64,000 bases of DNA from Haladaptatus sp. DJG-WS-42 (GCF_037198285.1 NZ_CP147243.1:2286422-2350421), one strand, 5' to 3'; shown: positions 27,099 through 35,646, counted from the stretch's first letter. Numbers and translations: made by a program. The notes: generated by a model from the letters alone, not told the origin.

Positions 27099-27099
27099 A

Positions 27100-27235
27100 C
27101 CTTTTTCCTGCGGGGGTCGCACAGCGACCCCGCTGGCAAAAACGTTCATGAAAAAGGCCGAACGCGCCAGACGGCGCGTTCGGGTGCTGTGGTGGAGGTT
27201 GTCGCACCGCCACCGCTACCGCACAGCATAGCACC
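27100..27235. repeat. Compound palindromic element with three stem-loops
   Basis: Starting two bases after the PAC2 stop there are nested inverted repeats. The outer arms CCTTTTTC (27100-27107) and GAAAAAGG (27150-27157) enclose GGGGTCGC/GCGACCCC (27113-27120, 27124-27131). Next comes a perfect 10-bp stem CGAACGCGCC-AGAC-GGCGCGTTCG (27159-27182). A third structure has arms TGCTGTG (27185-27191) and CACAGCA (27222-27228) with inner GGTGG/CCACC. This is too elaborate for a terminator and looks like a repeated intergenic element. Confidence 0.65.
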
Positions 27236-27283
27236 GTAATTTCTTTGGCTTGGTTGCGTATTACCGATGACGAACTCTCGACA

Positions 27284-27460
27284 CTATATCCAGGACTCCA
27301 ATTCACCAATAATCCGGCTGACCGTCGACCGAGGGATTCCAGTCTCGGTCTGCAGTTCCGACTGCGTACAGAACGCGTTGGTAGTGAAGGTGGTGAAGAT
27401 GGTTGCACGACTGTCTGACCTCACCAAGAACTGGAGGATGTCGAGGGGAGGTTGTCTCAT
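27284..27460 (-). pseudogene. Truncated winged-helix regulator fragment
   Basis: A 58-residue frame (from ATG 27460) containing only a helix-turn-helix: the ELQTETGIPRSTVSRIIGELE segment closely parallels KLQDETDIPRATLSRILADFQ in the full regulator at 27976-28782. It stops right after the recognition helix, where the full protein continues into the wing and a C-terminal sensor domain. It is therefore most likely the 5' remnant of a duplicated regulator gene. It follows the membrane-protein gene by 10 nt on the same strand. A functional stand-alone mini-HTH cannot be excluded. Confidence 0.6.
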
Positions 27461-27470
27461 ATCGGCTTCA

Positions 27471-27914
27471 CTACGTGGGCGTCGACGAGGTAGAAGATAG
27501 CTCGGCCGCAGCCCGTTTCCGCCACGCAACACCCGACGTGACGATCAACGCCAATCCGAGTGCAGTGTACACGACCGGTCCGGCCTGAATCCCGTTACTG
27601 CTCGGAGTTTCGCCGATAGCTCCCGTACCGACGAGGACGACAGTACCGACGACGAGGATACCGGTGACAATCGAAACTGCATACCCTGCCGCATCGGTTC
27701 GTCGGAGGAGGACGAAGCCCATCACAGCGGCGGTGGTGTTGAATACGAACAGTGGTATCGCCCCTGCCGGTGGTGGTGCCAGCCCCGACGGTCGGATCAC
27801 TGCGGCCTGAAAGACCATTGCACCCATAACTGCAATCCCCACGAGCAGGGCGAGTGATGTGTCGTACCACGGAGTATCGGTCGATTTTAATTCGGGTGGT
27901 CGCTCTGTTGCCAT
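27471..27914 (-). CDS. Four-helix integral membrane protein of unknown function
   Basis: A 147-residue protein with a hydrophilic N-terminus (about 20 residues) and four membrane segments: LALLVGIAVMGAMVFQAAVI, GAIPLFVFNTTAAVMGFVLL, AVSIVTGILVVGTVVLVG and GPVVYTALGLALIVTSGVAW. No family is recognised. It lies between a full FilR1-type regulator and a truncated copy of such a regulator, all on the minus strand, so the regulator may control it. Confidence 0.7.
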   Translation of the reverse strand: MATERPPELKSTDTPWYDTSLALLVGIAVMGAMVFQAAVIRPSGLAPPPAGAIPLFVFNTTAAVMGFVLLRRTDAAGYAVSIVTGILVVGTVVLVGTGAIGETPSSNGIQAGPVVYTALGLALIVTSGVAWRKRAAAELSSTSSTPT

Positions 27915-27975
27915 GACTGAACCCCAGGTAGAAGAATCGATTCACATCGAATTAACCGCACCGAGCGGGAAGTTC

Positions 27976-28782
27976 TCACGTCGTGAGAAGCTCTGCAGCG
28001 GCCTCGGGATCGAGCGGTTCAGCCTCGCGCTTCAACGACTCGAACATCGCCTCGGCCCACACCAGGATTGCGTCGTCGCCGGTTTCCACCAGCCCCTGGA
28101 TCGCCCCTTCCTCGTCGGTCACGAGAAACATGGTCCAGCCGTCGGCGATGATCAGCTGGGGTTCAATGCCCTCATCGTAGAGATAAATCTCCACATTTCC
28201 AGTATTGAACAGCTCCTGGGCCGATTCGGCCAGTTCAGGATCGTCCTTGACTACCTCCAGGACGCCAGCGGCGATGACTCCTTCCAGACTCTGTCCTCTC
28301 TGAACGACGCCACGCAGCGCCGCCAAGATGGGCGCGTGAACGACGCTGTAGCAGAACGTCCGCACGTGTTCCGCATCCTTCACGACCGCTGCCGCCCGTT
28401 TCACCGGGGCCATTGGATCGATAGGCGTTGGCAGCGTCACATCAGCAGTGGCGAGGCTGTCAAAGTCGACCGCGAGTTCATCGAGCGGAAGCCACCCCGC
28501 GAGCGTCTGAAGCGCCCGCGTCGATTTGACCGACTCAAGTAGTGACTCCAACTCCGCGGAGATGAGATCGCCTAGGGGGGTAGTCCGATATCGATGGCCG
28601 TCTCTCGAGACCAGTTCACGGTCTTGGAAGTCGGCGAGGATACGACTGAGTGTCGCCCGGGGAATATCGGTCTCATCCTGGAGTTTCGGGCGCGTCCGCG
28701 GCTCCGATGTGAGTGCCAGGAGGACATCAACGCGGTTCTCGGCCCGCGTGACGAATGCCACCAGGTGGATCGGAGATTCCAT
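27976..28782 (-). CDS. Winged-helix transcriptional regulator with FilR1-type C-terminal domain
   Basis: A 268-residue regulator. The N-terminal winged helix includes LLALTSEPRTRPKLQDETD and the recognition helix of IPRATLSRILADF, with a wing at VSRDGHRYRTTPLG. The C-terminal 170 residues (about 95-265) resemble the FilR1 middle domain found in many haloarchaeal regulators, thought to be a ligand-sensing module. ATG 28782 is preferred; a GTG three codons upstream is in frame. A TGTTAACA palindrome at 28793-28800 just before the start is a candidate autoregulatory site. Confidence 0.8.
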   Translation of the reverse strand: MESPIHLVAFVTRAENRVDVLLALTSEPRTRPKLQDETDIPRATLSRILADFQDRELVSRDGHRYRTTPLGDLISAELESLLESVKSTRALQTLAGWLPLDELAVDFDSLATADVTLPTPIDPMAPVKRAAAVVKDAEHVRTFCYSVVHAPILAALRGVVQRGQSLEGVIAAGVLEVVKDDPELAESAQELFNTGNVEIYLYDEGIEPQLIIADGWTMFLVTDEEGAIQGLVETGDDAILVWAEAMFESLKREAEPLDPEAAAELLTT

Positions 28783-28800
28783 GTGGAACACTTGTTAACA

Positions 28801-29009
28801 CATAACTAAAACTTTGCGTGCAGACTGGTGATTTAGACGATCTCCAACCCGATGGATGCACCCTCTAAGTCCAGCACGCCACTCCTATTAACCACCGAGC
28901 ATTTCAACAGAACCACGCTCTCTTTTTCGATTCTGTCACTGCGAATCAAATCACTGTCCACCAATCGCATTCTGCCAGTTTGAAATACGGTCAGGTACAA
29001 CCTCTCTGT
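28801..29009. other. Intergenic region without a recognised gene
   Basis: About 210 nt between the regulator start and the 49-residue gene. It must hold the divergent promoters of both; an AT-rich stretch lies near 28801-28815. I see no convincing ORF, RNA gene or strong palindrome in it. Confidence 0.5.
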
Positions 29010-29159
29010 ATGAGCGATTTAGAAGACGCCGTCTCAGAGTTCCTGCGGAAATCGAAGAGCGTCTATAACGAATACGAACGTGGCTACACTGACGCCGACG
29101 CCGCCCTGTCGGTGCTCGAAATGCGCATTGACGAACTGCGCGACGAGTTCGAAAACTAA
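29010..29159 (+). CDS. 49-residue acidic helical micro-protein
   Basis: A short gene reading MSDLEDAVSEFLRKSKSVYN and ending IDELRDEFEN, with regular heptad-like spacing that predicts two amphipathic helices. The clean start, acidic composition and proper stop suggest a real small protein, and I recall similar sequences in other haloarchaea. No motif assigns a function; helical hairpin dimers of this kind are common among haloarchaeal micro-proteins. It is 91 nt upstream of the aminotransferase start. Confidence 0.6.
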   Translation: MSDLEDAVSEFLRKSKSVYNEYERGYTDADAALSVLEMRIDELRDEFEN

Positions 29160-29250
29160 CCTGTCGACGGGGTTTTTCTCTGGGGCGCATCACGCACCCT
29201 GTCCACACACCACACATCAGAGTTATTCTCTCCCCCACCCGATTTTGCCC

Positions 29251-30372
29251 ATGACAGAATTTGCTCGTCGAGTCGAGCGCGTCTCGATCAGTGGCATTCG
29301 CAAGGTGTTCGAGGCGGCAGGCCCCGACGCCATCAACCTCGGCATCGGACAACCGGATTTTCCAACGCCCACGCACGTCCGTGAGGCGGCCCAGCAGGCC
29401 ATCGCGGACGGCGCGGTTGACGCCTACACACCGAACAAAGGCATCCTCCCGCTACGGGAAGCCATCGCGGCCAAACACGAGCGCGACAACGGCGTCGCGG
29501 TTGACCCCGAGAACGTCATCGCCACCTCGGGCGGGAGCGAAGCGCTCCACCTCGCCTTCCAAGCCCACGTCGACCAAGGCGACGAGGTCATCTTCCCCGA
29601 CCCCGGCTTCGTCTCCTACGACGCGCTTACCCACATCGCGGGTGGCGTCCCGCGCCCGCTCGGCCTGCGCGACGACCTGACGATGGACCCGGCGGCCGTC
29701 GAAGACGCGATTACCGAAGACACGGCCGCCTTCGTCGTCAACAGCCCCGCGAACCCGACGGGTGCAGTCCAGTCGAAAGCAGACATCAAAGAGTTCGCCC
29801 GGATCGCCGACGAACACGACGTGCTCTGCATTTCCGACGAGGTGTACGAACACATCGTGTTCGACGGTGAGCACTACTCGCCGCTCGAATTCGCCGAGAC
29901 GGACAACGTCGTCGTCGTCAACGCCTGCTCGAAGGCCTACTCGATGACGGGCTGGCGGCTCGGCTGGGTCACCGGCAGTCACCGCCGCGTCGAACGCATG
30001 CTCCGCGTCCACCAGTACGCACAGGCCTGCGCCGCCGCGCCCTCGCAGTACGCCGCAGAAGCCGCGCTCTCGGGGCCACAAGACTGCATCACAGAGATGG
30101 TGTCGGCGTTCGAACAGCGCCGCGACGTCGTCCTTGACGGCCTCGCGGACATCGGCCTCGAAACGCCGAAGCCACGCGGCGCGTTCTACGCCATGCCGAA
30201 AGTTCCCGACGGCTTCGTGGACGAAGTCATCGAACGCGGCGTCATCCTCGTGCCCGGTGAAGCGTTTGGTGAGAACGGCGCGGGCTACGCGCGCATCTCC
30301 TACGCCACCGGTATTGAAGACCTGAAAGCCGCCCTCGAACTGATGGGCGACGCCGTCGCCGCCGTGCAGTAA
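29251..30372 (+). CDS. PLP-dependent aminotransferase, class I/II
   Basis: A 373-residue fold-type I aminotransferase of the aspartate/aromatic subgroup Igamma type seen in archaea. NLGIGQPDFPTP opens the substrate-binding region, ATSGGSEAL is the PLP phosphate loop, VNSPANPTGAV and SDEVYEHIVFDG hold the PLP-ring Asn and Asp-Tyr, and NACSKAYSMTGWRLGW contains the Schiff-base Lys. ARISYAT near the end carries the carboxylate-binding Arg. ATG 29251 is chosen over the longer frame from 29080, which overlaps the upstream micro-gene. The amino-acid substrate is not determined. Confidence 0.92.
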   Translation: MTEFARRVERVSISGIRKVFEAAGPDAINLGIGQPDFPTPTHVREAAQQAIADGAVDAYTPNKGILPLREAIAAKHERDNGVAVDPENVIATSGGSEALHLAFQAHVDQGDEVIFPDPGFVSYDALTHIAGGVPRPLGLRDDLTMDPAAVEDAITEDTAAFVVNSPANPTGAVQSKADIKEFARIADEHDVLCISDEVYEHIVFDGEHYSPLEFAETDNVVVVNACSKAYSMTGWRLGWVTGSHRRVERMLRVHQYAQACAAAPSQYAAEAALSGPQDCITEMVSAFEQRRDVVLDGLADIGLETPKPRGAFYAMPKVPDGFVDEVIERGVILVPGEAFGENGAGYARISYATGIEDLKAALELMGDAVAAVQ

Positions 30373-30423
30373 CCCTTTTCTCCCCCATACACGTTTATCA
30401 GCTAACACGTCCTTGCTACTTCT

Positions 30424-31275
30424 ATGCCCGTCGCCCGCCACGGAGCTGGCTTCGCCGCGGCGATTCGCGCCCTCGCCTCACAGATTCACCCAGTGTTCAT
30501 GCTTCCGCCCATCGCCGCGTCGTGGTTCGGTGCGGTGCTCGCCCGCGACCTCTCGCCGTCGCTCGCGGCGCTCCACATGACGGCGGCGTTTTTCGCGCTC
30601 TACACCGCCCACGTCAAAGACGGCTACGTGGACTTCTACGTGCGCGGCGAGGACGACGACCACCCCCTTTCAGCCAGTGGCGCGAAACTCGCGCTCACCC
30701 TCTCATCTGCCGGATTTTTCACCTGCCTGCTCGCCATTGGCTACGTCGTGGACGTGTGGGCCGCCCTGCTCACGCTTCCGGGCTGGCTCATCGGCTACCT
30801 TCACGCACCCCAACTCGACATGCACCCACTCACGACGACGATGGGCTACCCGCTCGGCATCTCGATTTCGCTTCTTGGTGGATATTACGTCCAGACCCAA
30901 ACGCTCACGCTCCCGGTGCTCGCCTTCGCCGCCGTCTTTCTCGCCATCTTGTCGGGGGTGAAAATCATCGACGACGCTCAGGACTACGACTACGACCGCT
31001 CCATCTCGAAACACACGGCCGTCGTCGTCCTCGGCAAAGCCCGCTCGCGGCGGGTTGCCTACCTGCTCATGACCCTCGGCCTCGGAGCCATCCTCGTGCT
31101 CGCTGCGCTCTCCGTGTTCCCGAAAAGCGCCTCCCTCGCCGTGCTCGGCTTCGGCGTCGTCGCCCTGTTCGCCCGGCGAGCAGGCCCAGAACTCGCCACG
31201 ATGCTCCTGATTCGCGGCTCCTACGTCTTCCTCGCGCTGTTGCTCGTCGCCGTCTGGTTTCGCCCGCTCGGGTGA
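30424..31275 (+). CDS. UbiA-family prenyltransferase
   Basis: A 283-residue membrane protein with about eight or nine hydrophobic segments and the two Asp-rich motifs of the UbiA superfamily: KDGYVDFYVRGEDDD (first loop) and KIIDDAQDYDYDRSISKHT (second loop). These bind the prenyl diphosphate through Mg2+. Likely products are a prenylated lipid, quinone, or carotenoid/bacterioruberin-type compound, but the acceptor cannot be read. The first motif departs from the common NDxxDxxxD. It lies 51 nt after the aminotransferase, same strand. Confidence 0.82.
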   Translation: MPVARHGAGFAAAIRALASQIHPVFMLPPIAASWFGAVLARDLSPSLAALHMTAAFFALYTAHVKDGYVDFYVRGEDDDHPLSASGAKLALTLSSAGFFTCLLAIGYVVDVWAALLTLPGWLIGYLHAPQLDMHPLTTTMGYPLGISISLLGGYYVQTQTLTLPVLAFAAVFLAILSGVKIIDDAQDYDYDRSISKHTAVVVLGKARSRRVAYLLMTLGLGAILVLAALSVFPKSASLAVLGFGVVALFARRAGPELATMLLIRGSYVFLALLLVAVWFRPLG

Positions 31276-31311
31276 ACAGTTTTCAGCATTCCAACCGTTT
31301 TCTAGCGTATC

Positions 31312-32253
31312 ATGCAGGATTTCCCCGTTCTCGGAGACGACGACGTGCTCGCTGCCATCGACACCGCAGACGTCGTGGCGACGATGGAACTCGCCATCCG
31401 CGAACACGCCTTTGGCAATCTCGTCTCCCCGCCGCGATTCAGCGTCGATGTCGAAGACGGGTCGCTCGTGTTCACCGCCGGGGCTGCGACTGGCGAGGTG
31501 CAAGCGCTCGGCTTCCGCGTGTACGAAACCTTCCGCGACAACTCGCCAGAACACACCCAACTCGTCGCCGTCTTCGACAGTCAGACGGGAGCGTTCAAAG
31601 GCCTCGCCCTCGGCGACCAAATTGGGTTGCTTCGAACCGGGGGCATCGGCGGCGTCGCCGTCGAACACCTCGCCCGCGAGGACGCGACGACGCTCGCACT
31701 TATTGGGTCTGGCAAGCAGGCGCGAATGCAAGCGCGTGCCGCCGCGAGCGTCCGGAATCTCGATGAGATACGAGTGTTCTCACGAACGCGCGACAACCGC
31801 GCTGATGCGGCGATGGAGCTCAACGACGAACTCGATGGGCACGTCGTCGCCGTCGAGAGCGCGAAAGCCGCCGTCGAAGAGGCGGACATCGTCATCTGCG
31901 CGACGACGAGTCGCAATCCGGTGTTCGAGCACAAGTGGCTCTCGCCGGGAACCCACGTGACGACGCTCGGCCCGAAGTTCGTCGGCGCACACGAACTCCC
32001 GATGGAGACGGTCAAACGCGCCCACACGGTCGCCACCGATTCGCTGGCCCAAGTCAAGGGCTACGCAGATTACAAACAACCCTTCTTCGTGGAGGGCGAG
32101 CGTCGCGCCGAGATGGTCGAACTCTCGGCGATAGTCGGCGGCGACCACGCCGGGCGAAAACGCGAGGGAGACCTGACGGTGTTCTGCTCGGTGGGCCTTG
32201 CGGGAACGGAAGTCGTGTTAACTGACGAAATTCTCAGACGGGTCGGCGAGTAA
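31312..32253 (+). CDS. Ornithine cyclodeaminase/mu-crystallin family dehydrogenase
   Basis: A 313-residue NAD(P)-dependent enzyme. The dinucleotide site is ALIGSGKQARMQARA (about residues 128-142) and the substrate part carries GLLRTGGIGGVAVEHLA and the late EVVLTDEILRR. Family members include ornithine cyclodeaminase, alanine dehydrogenase and ketimine reductases, and sequence alone does not separate them. The gene follows the UbiA gene by 36 nt on the same strand and converges with the ParB-like gene with no gap. Confidence 0.85.
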   Translation: MQDFPVLGDDDVLAAIDTADVVATMELAIREHAFGNLVSPPRFSVDVEDGSLVFTAGAATGEVQALGFRVYETFRDNSPEHTQLVAVFDSQTGAFKGLALGDQIGLLRTGGIGGVAVEHLAREDATTLALIGSGKQARMQARAAASVRNLDEIRVFSRTRDNRADAAMELNDELDGHVVAVESAKAAVEEADIVICATTSRNPVFEHKWLSPGTHVTTLGPKFVGAHELPMETVKRAHTVATDSLAQVKGYADYKQPFFVEGERRAEMVELSAIVGGDHAGRKREGDLTVFCSVGLAGTEVVLTDEILRRVGE

Positions 32254-32649
32254 TCAGTCGAGTTGCGTCGCCAATCGGTGACACCGGTCTATCCACTCCA
32301 CGTCGTAGGCCTCTGGCGAGAGCACACGACCGGAGAGGTCGGGAACCGTCTCAACGCCTTCCTCCGCACACCAGTTGATACATTCTACGTACACTGGAAA
32401 GTCGTCACTCGTGCGAATCTCCGGGTCGTAGGTGACGGGGAGTTTCATACACCCGGCGAGGTGCGCGACGAACGCGCGGGTGTGCCCGTCAGCGAGGTAG
32501 GTGTCGCCTTCGTACTCGAATACCGGCAGCGGCCCAAACGTCGGCTCGTCGAAGTCGAACCAGCCCATGACGGCGCTGAGCTTTTCGCTCGACAGGTAGA
32601 GTTGGCTCGGCTTCACCTCGGCCATCGGGAGCCATGCGGTGTGGCTCAT
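32254..32649 (-). CDS. Small protein with ParB-like DGHTR motif
   Basis: A 131-residue protein with PLPVFEYEGDTYLADGHTRAF (about residues 40-60), a strand-turn pattern seen in ParB/sulfiredoxin-like domains where a D/NGHTR/H motif binds nucleotide. The rest contains several Cys and Trp residues but no other known motif. It follows the YchF gene with an ATGA overlap, so it is co-translated with that GTPase. Function is unknown; a nucleotide-binding partner role is a guess from motif and context. Confidence 0.65.
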   Translation of the reverse strand: MSHTAWLPMAEVKPSQLYLSSEKLSAVMGWFDFDEPTFGPLPVFEYEGDTYLADGHTRAFVAHLAGCMKLPVTYDPEIRTSDDFPVYVECINWCAEEGVETVPDLSGRVLSPEAYDVEWIDRCHRLATQLD

Positions 32650-33827
32650 TTGGCCGACGAGACGATTTTGATGACGTCGCCTTCGTCGAGTTCGTGGCTC
32701 TCTGCGATGCGTCGATTCGACTTTGCATCGACAGCGTGGAGGTAGGCGTCACCGATGTCTGAGTGCACCGCGTAGGCGAGGTCGTGGGGCGTCGAACCCC
32801 GGGGCAGGAGGAAGGCGTCGGGGAGGACGTTCTCTTGGCCATCTGTCCACTTACCCTCGTTCTGGACGGGGTAGGCGGTGAAGTGGTCGAGCAGGTCGTA
32901 GACGGCGGTGTTCAGCGCCTGTTGGACGCCCGTGCCACCGAACTCCGCCATCACGTCGCGGATTTTTTCTAAGCCTTTCTCCTGTGGCGCAGAGAGGTCA
33001 CCAAGAATTTCGAAGTCCTCGTCGCCGGGGTCGTAGGCGATGAGTCCGGCTTTCGCACCCTGTCTGAGTGCGAGTTCGCCGTCCGCCGTGGCGGGAATGA
33101 CCAACTCTGCGGCTTCGCGGAGGCGTTCGACGTTCTCTGGGGGCGCAATGTCTGCCTTGTTTGCGACGATGACGATTGGTTTCGTCTGCGCACGGATATC
33201 GCGGGCGAGGCGCTCGCGGTCTGCGTCGGTCCACTCCTGTGGGTTATCCGGATAGTCGAGGTTCCGGAGAATCGTGGTCACGTCGTGTTCGGTCGCACCG
33301 ACGCCCGTGAGCAGTTCGGTGAGTGCCTCGTCGATGTCGAAGCCGGGCGAGCGCGACTGGCGCGTGACCGACTCCCAATTCTTGTTCAGGATGCCCGCGA
33401 GCCAAAGGTCCATCTCCTCTTGAATGAACGTGACATCTTCGACCGGGTCATGGTCGCCGATTTCGACGGGTTCGCCCTCGGCGTTCGTCCCACCGGAGGC
33501 GTCCACAACGTTCAGGATGACGTCGGCGTTGGTGAGCGCGTCTAAGAACTGATTGCCGAGGCCGCGCCCCTCGTGTGCGCCCGGGACGAGCCCGGCCACG
33601 TCGAGCAGTTCGATGGCAACGTAGCGCTTGCCGTCGTGGCAGTGTTCGTTGTTACAGCGCTCCTCGCGGGTGAGACACGGACAGTCGGTTCGCACGTAGC
33701 TCACCCCGCGATTTGGGTCGATGGTCGTAAACGGATAGTTACCCACGTCCACCTCGGCGAGGGTGGCCGCTTTGTAGAAAGTTGACTTGCCAGCGTTTGG
33801 CTTCCCGGCAAGCGCGATAGAGAGCAT
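32646..33827 (-). CDS. YchF/OLA1-type GTPase with TGS domain
   Basis: A 393-residue Obg-family NTPase. The P-loop GKPNAGKSTF, the switch regions with NYPFTTIDPN, DVAGLVPGAHEGRGLGNQFLD and the base-recognition VANKADIA are clear. The NKAD is near the NKxD norm; bacterial YchF has NxxE and prefers ATP. DCPCLTREERCNNEHC is an insertion with four Cys, typical of archaeal members. The last 70 residues form a TGS domain. It probably acts in ribosome-associated stress or translation control. Confidence 0.92.
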   Translation of the reverse strand: MLSIALAGKPNAGKSTFYKAATLAEVDVGNYPFTTIDPNRGVSYVRTDCPCLTREERCNNEHCHDGKRYVAIELLDVAGLVPGAHEGRGLGNQFLDALTNADVILNVVDASGGTNAEGEPVEIGDHDPVEDVTFIQEEMDLWLAGILNKNWESVTRQSRSPGFDIDEALTELLTGVGATEHDVTTILRNLDYPDNPQEWTDADRERLARDIRAQTKPIVIVANKADIAPPENVERLREAAELVIPATADGELALRQGAKAGLIAYDPGDEDFEILGDLSAPQEKGLEKIRDVMAEFGGTGVQQALNTAVYDLLDHFTAYPVQNEGKWTDGQENVLPDAFLLPRGSTPHDLAYAVHSDIGDAYLHAVDAKSNRRIAESHELDEGDVIKIVSSAK

Positions 33828-33866
33828 GTGCTCACATACCGTGGTTACCCAAAATTGCCTTTCGGT

Positions 33867-34724
33867 CTATTCGGTGTCGGCTGCCTGCTCGCCGCGAACC
33901 TGCGTAATCTCGCCGCGCGCCCGAATCGACCCGTCTATGACCGCACCTTCGTGGAGCAAGAGGTCTTCGCAGGCCACGTCGCCAAGGATGCGCGTCCCTT
34001 CCGTCACCGAGACGGTTCCCCTGCGCGTGGTCACGTCGCCGTGAATCTGCGTTCCCTCACCGATTGCGATGTCGCCGCGGGCGCGGAGACTGCCGAAGAT
34101 GTTGTTGTCGTCGCCAACCTCGATGGACTCTGCGCGGATGTTCCCATGAAGACGACACTCGTTGCCGATGGTCGCGGGCGTCGAAACCCGCCACGCATCG
34201 TCGCTCACGTGGGCATTTCGCGGGATGAGGACCGGCTCGTCCTCCGGTTCGCCGCCGTCTGCGAGTTCGGTGAGCACCTCCTCTGCAGCTTCCTCTTCAC
34301 CGAGGCGCAGGAGCTGTGAGAGATAGATGAACAGGAACACGATGGTCGGAACCGGATTACGAATCACAATCCAGCCGTTCGCCTCGAAGCCGTTTTCGAT
34401 GTTCACGTCGTCGCCGATGTCGAGGTCACCAGAAACGATGAGCTGGCCTTCGATGTGGACGCGCTCGCCGAGGTAGGCGTCTTGGCCGACGAGGACGTTC
34501 CCGGCGATGTCAGACCACATGTCGATACGGCAGTCGCCTTCCGCTTCGATGTCGCCGCCGAAGGTGACGCCCTCACCGGCGATGACGTTGCGTCCGCGAA
34601 CCCCGAACTCGACCGTGCTGCGCGCACCGACGATGACGTCGCCGTCGGTCACGAGGTCGTGTTCTTCAACCGTCGTCCCGTTTGGGATGGCTAGTTTGTC
34701 GAGAGGGTCCGAACGCAGTGGCAC
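33867..34724 (-). CDS. Bactofilin-like polymer-forming protein with a central hydrophobic segment
   Basis: A 285-residue protein with two right-handed beta-helix stretches (about residues 20-110 and 175-275). These show repeating GDI/GNV/GD-type turns typical of bactofilins and polymer-forming cytoskeletal proteins. Between them is a hydrophobic segment PTIVFLFIYLSQLLRL followed by an acidic EEEAAEEVL linker, which could be a membrane contact. Halofilins, described as archaeal bactofilin-type proteins, are a possible relationship from family knowledge. It may organise cell shape or an envelope-associated scaffold. Confidence 0.75.
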   Translation of the reverse strand: MPLRSDPLDKLAIPNGTTVEEHDLVTDGDVIVGARSTVEFGVRGRNVIAGEGVTFGGDIEAEGDCRIDMWSDIAGNVLVGQDAYLGERVHIEGQLIVSGDLDIGDDVNIENGFEANGWIVIRNPVPTIVFLFIYLSQLLRLGEEEAAEEVLTELADGGEPEDEPVLIPRNAHVSDDAWRVSTPATIGNECRLHGNIRAESIEVGDDNNIFGSLRARGDIAIGEGTQIHGDVTTRRGTVSVTEGTRILGDVACEDLLLHEGAVIDGSIRARGEITQVRGEQAADTE

Positions 34725-34826
34725 GGAATGAACTCCTCTCTCTGTTCGTATTAATCCTCCGCGAATGTCTGACGGATGGCTGACGAGGTCGGTTGGTTTT
34801 TACTGTGCAAGGTAGTACCCTTCCCT

Positions 34827-35027
34827 ATGACGGTTCTTTCCTTTGATAAGCAGGGTGTTGATGTTGTCTACGAGGGGTCTGAGTTCCGCTTAGAGCGTGA
34901 GTTCGTTGAAGAAGCCATCGGAAAATCGTATCCCGACATCACCGACCACGAAGTACTCAAAATCATCGAGAAAAAGCCCTCGCTCAGCGGCCCGGCTCGC
35001 CGCATCGAAGACATCCTTCGCACGTAA
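34827..35027 (+). CDS. Small haloarchaeal protein, probably DUF5800
   Basis: A 66-residue protein starting MTVLSFDKQGVDVVYEG, followed by a helix LEREFVEEAIGKSYPDITD and KIIEKKPSLSG. I recall this pattern as the haloarchaeal DUF5800 family. The start at ATG 34827 is chosen because the longer frame from 34776 adds only non-conserved residues. No catalytic motif is seen. It is divergent from the bactofilin-like gene and 40 nt upstream of a 44-residue membrane micro-protein. Confidence 0.7.
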   Translation: MTVLSFDKQGVDVVYEGSEFRLEREFVEEAIGKSYPDITDHEVLKIIEKKPSLSGPARRIEDILRT

Positions 35028-35067
35028 CGTCAAAAGACTCAAGAGACGACCGAGCAACGGTTTGCGT

Positions 35068-35202
35068 ATGAACCTTCCCGCGCAGTTCGACCACGACTCG
35101 TTTACGGCCGCGATTGGCGCGTTTCTCGGCTACGGCGTCATCCTCGCAGCGATGACGTTGTTGCTGTTTGCCATCCCGTATCTCGCGTTCCTCGCACTCT
35201 AA
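35068..35202 (+). CDS. 44-residue single-pass membrane micro-protein
   Basis: Reads MNLPAQFDHDSFTAAIGAFL then a long hydrophobic run to the C-terminus (GYGVILAAMTLLLFAIPYLA). It predicts a short soluble N-terminus and one long transmembrane helix of about 30 residues, possibly kinked at the Pro. The clean start and adjacency to the preceding gene suggest it is real. No function is known. Confidence 0.5.
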   Translation: MNLPAQFDHDSFTAAIGAFLGYGVILAAMTLLLFAIPYLAFLAL

Positions 35203-35208
35203 CAGTAA

Positions 35209-35646
35209 CTACGCGGTCTCGTTTTTCTGCCTTCTGACCACACACCGAGCGTACCACAGCACAGAGAAATCCTGTGGGCTCGGAATCGCACACGCCATCC
35301 ACCCGATGAGCGCGACCTGCAAGGTGAGATTCCCGGTCGCAAACGGGTCTGGCAACACGCCGAGTGGGATGCCCGCGAGTGGGAGTAACAACGTGAGTGG
35401 CATCATCGACGCAATTTTCAGGCGGAGCGGCGCACGGGTAGCAGGAAACGCCTGTGGCGTCACCGATGCGAGTTTGCCAAAGAAAACCATCGAGAGGAGT
35501 CCGTCGTCGCGCGCTGGAGCCCAGTCGATGCGGTAGGACACACCAAGCGTGGAGAGCGCGAGCGCGTGGGATAGCTCGTGGGCGATAATGCCAGCGACAC
35601 CGCTTGCAAGGAGCGCGAACGCGGCACCAAACAGTTCGTGAGTCAT
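35209..35646 (-). CDS. Putative membrane zinc metalloprotease (M50-like)
   Basis: A 145-residue membrane protein with three or four hydrophobic segments. The first includes VAGIIAHELSHALAL, an HExxH zinc-binding motif embedded in a membrane helix as in site-2-type (M50) proteases. A full M50 protease also has a downstream NPDG/NxxPxxxLDG motif supplying the third ligand; none is obvious here, and the protein is short. ATG 35646 is chosen over the frame start at 35745. It could be a minimal protease or a degenerate relative. Confidence 0.6.
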   Translation of the reverse strand: MTHELFGAAFALLASGVAGIIAHELSHALALSTLGVSYRIDWAPARDDGLLSMVFFGKLASVTPQAFPATRAPLRLKIASMMPLTLLLPLAGIPLGVLPDPFATGNLTLQVALIGWMACAIPSPQDFSVLWYARCVVRRQKNETA

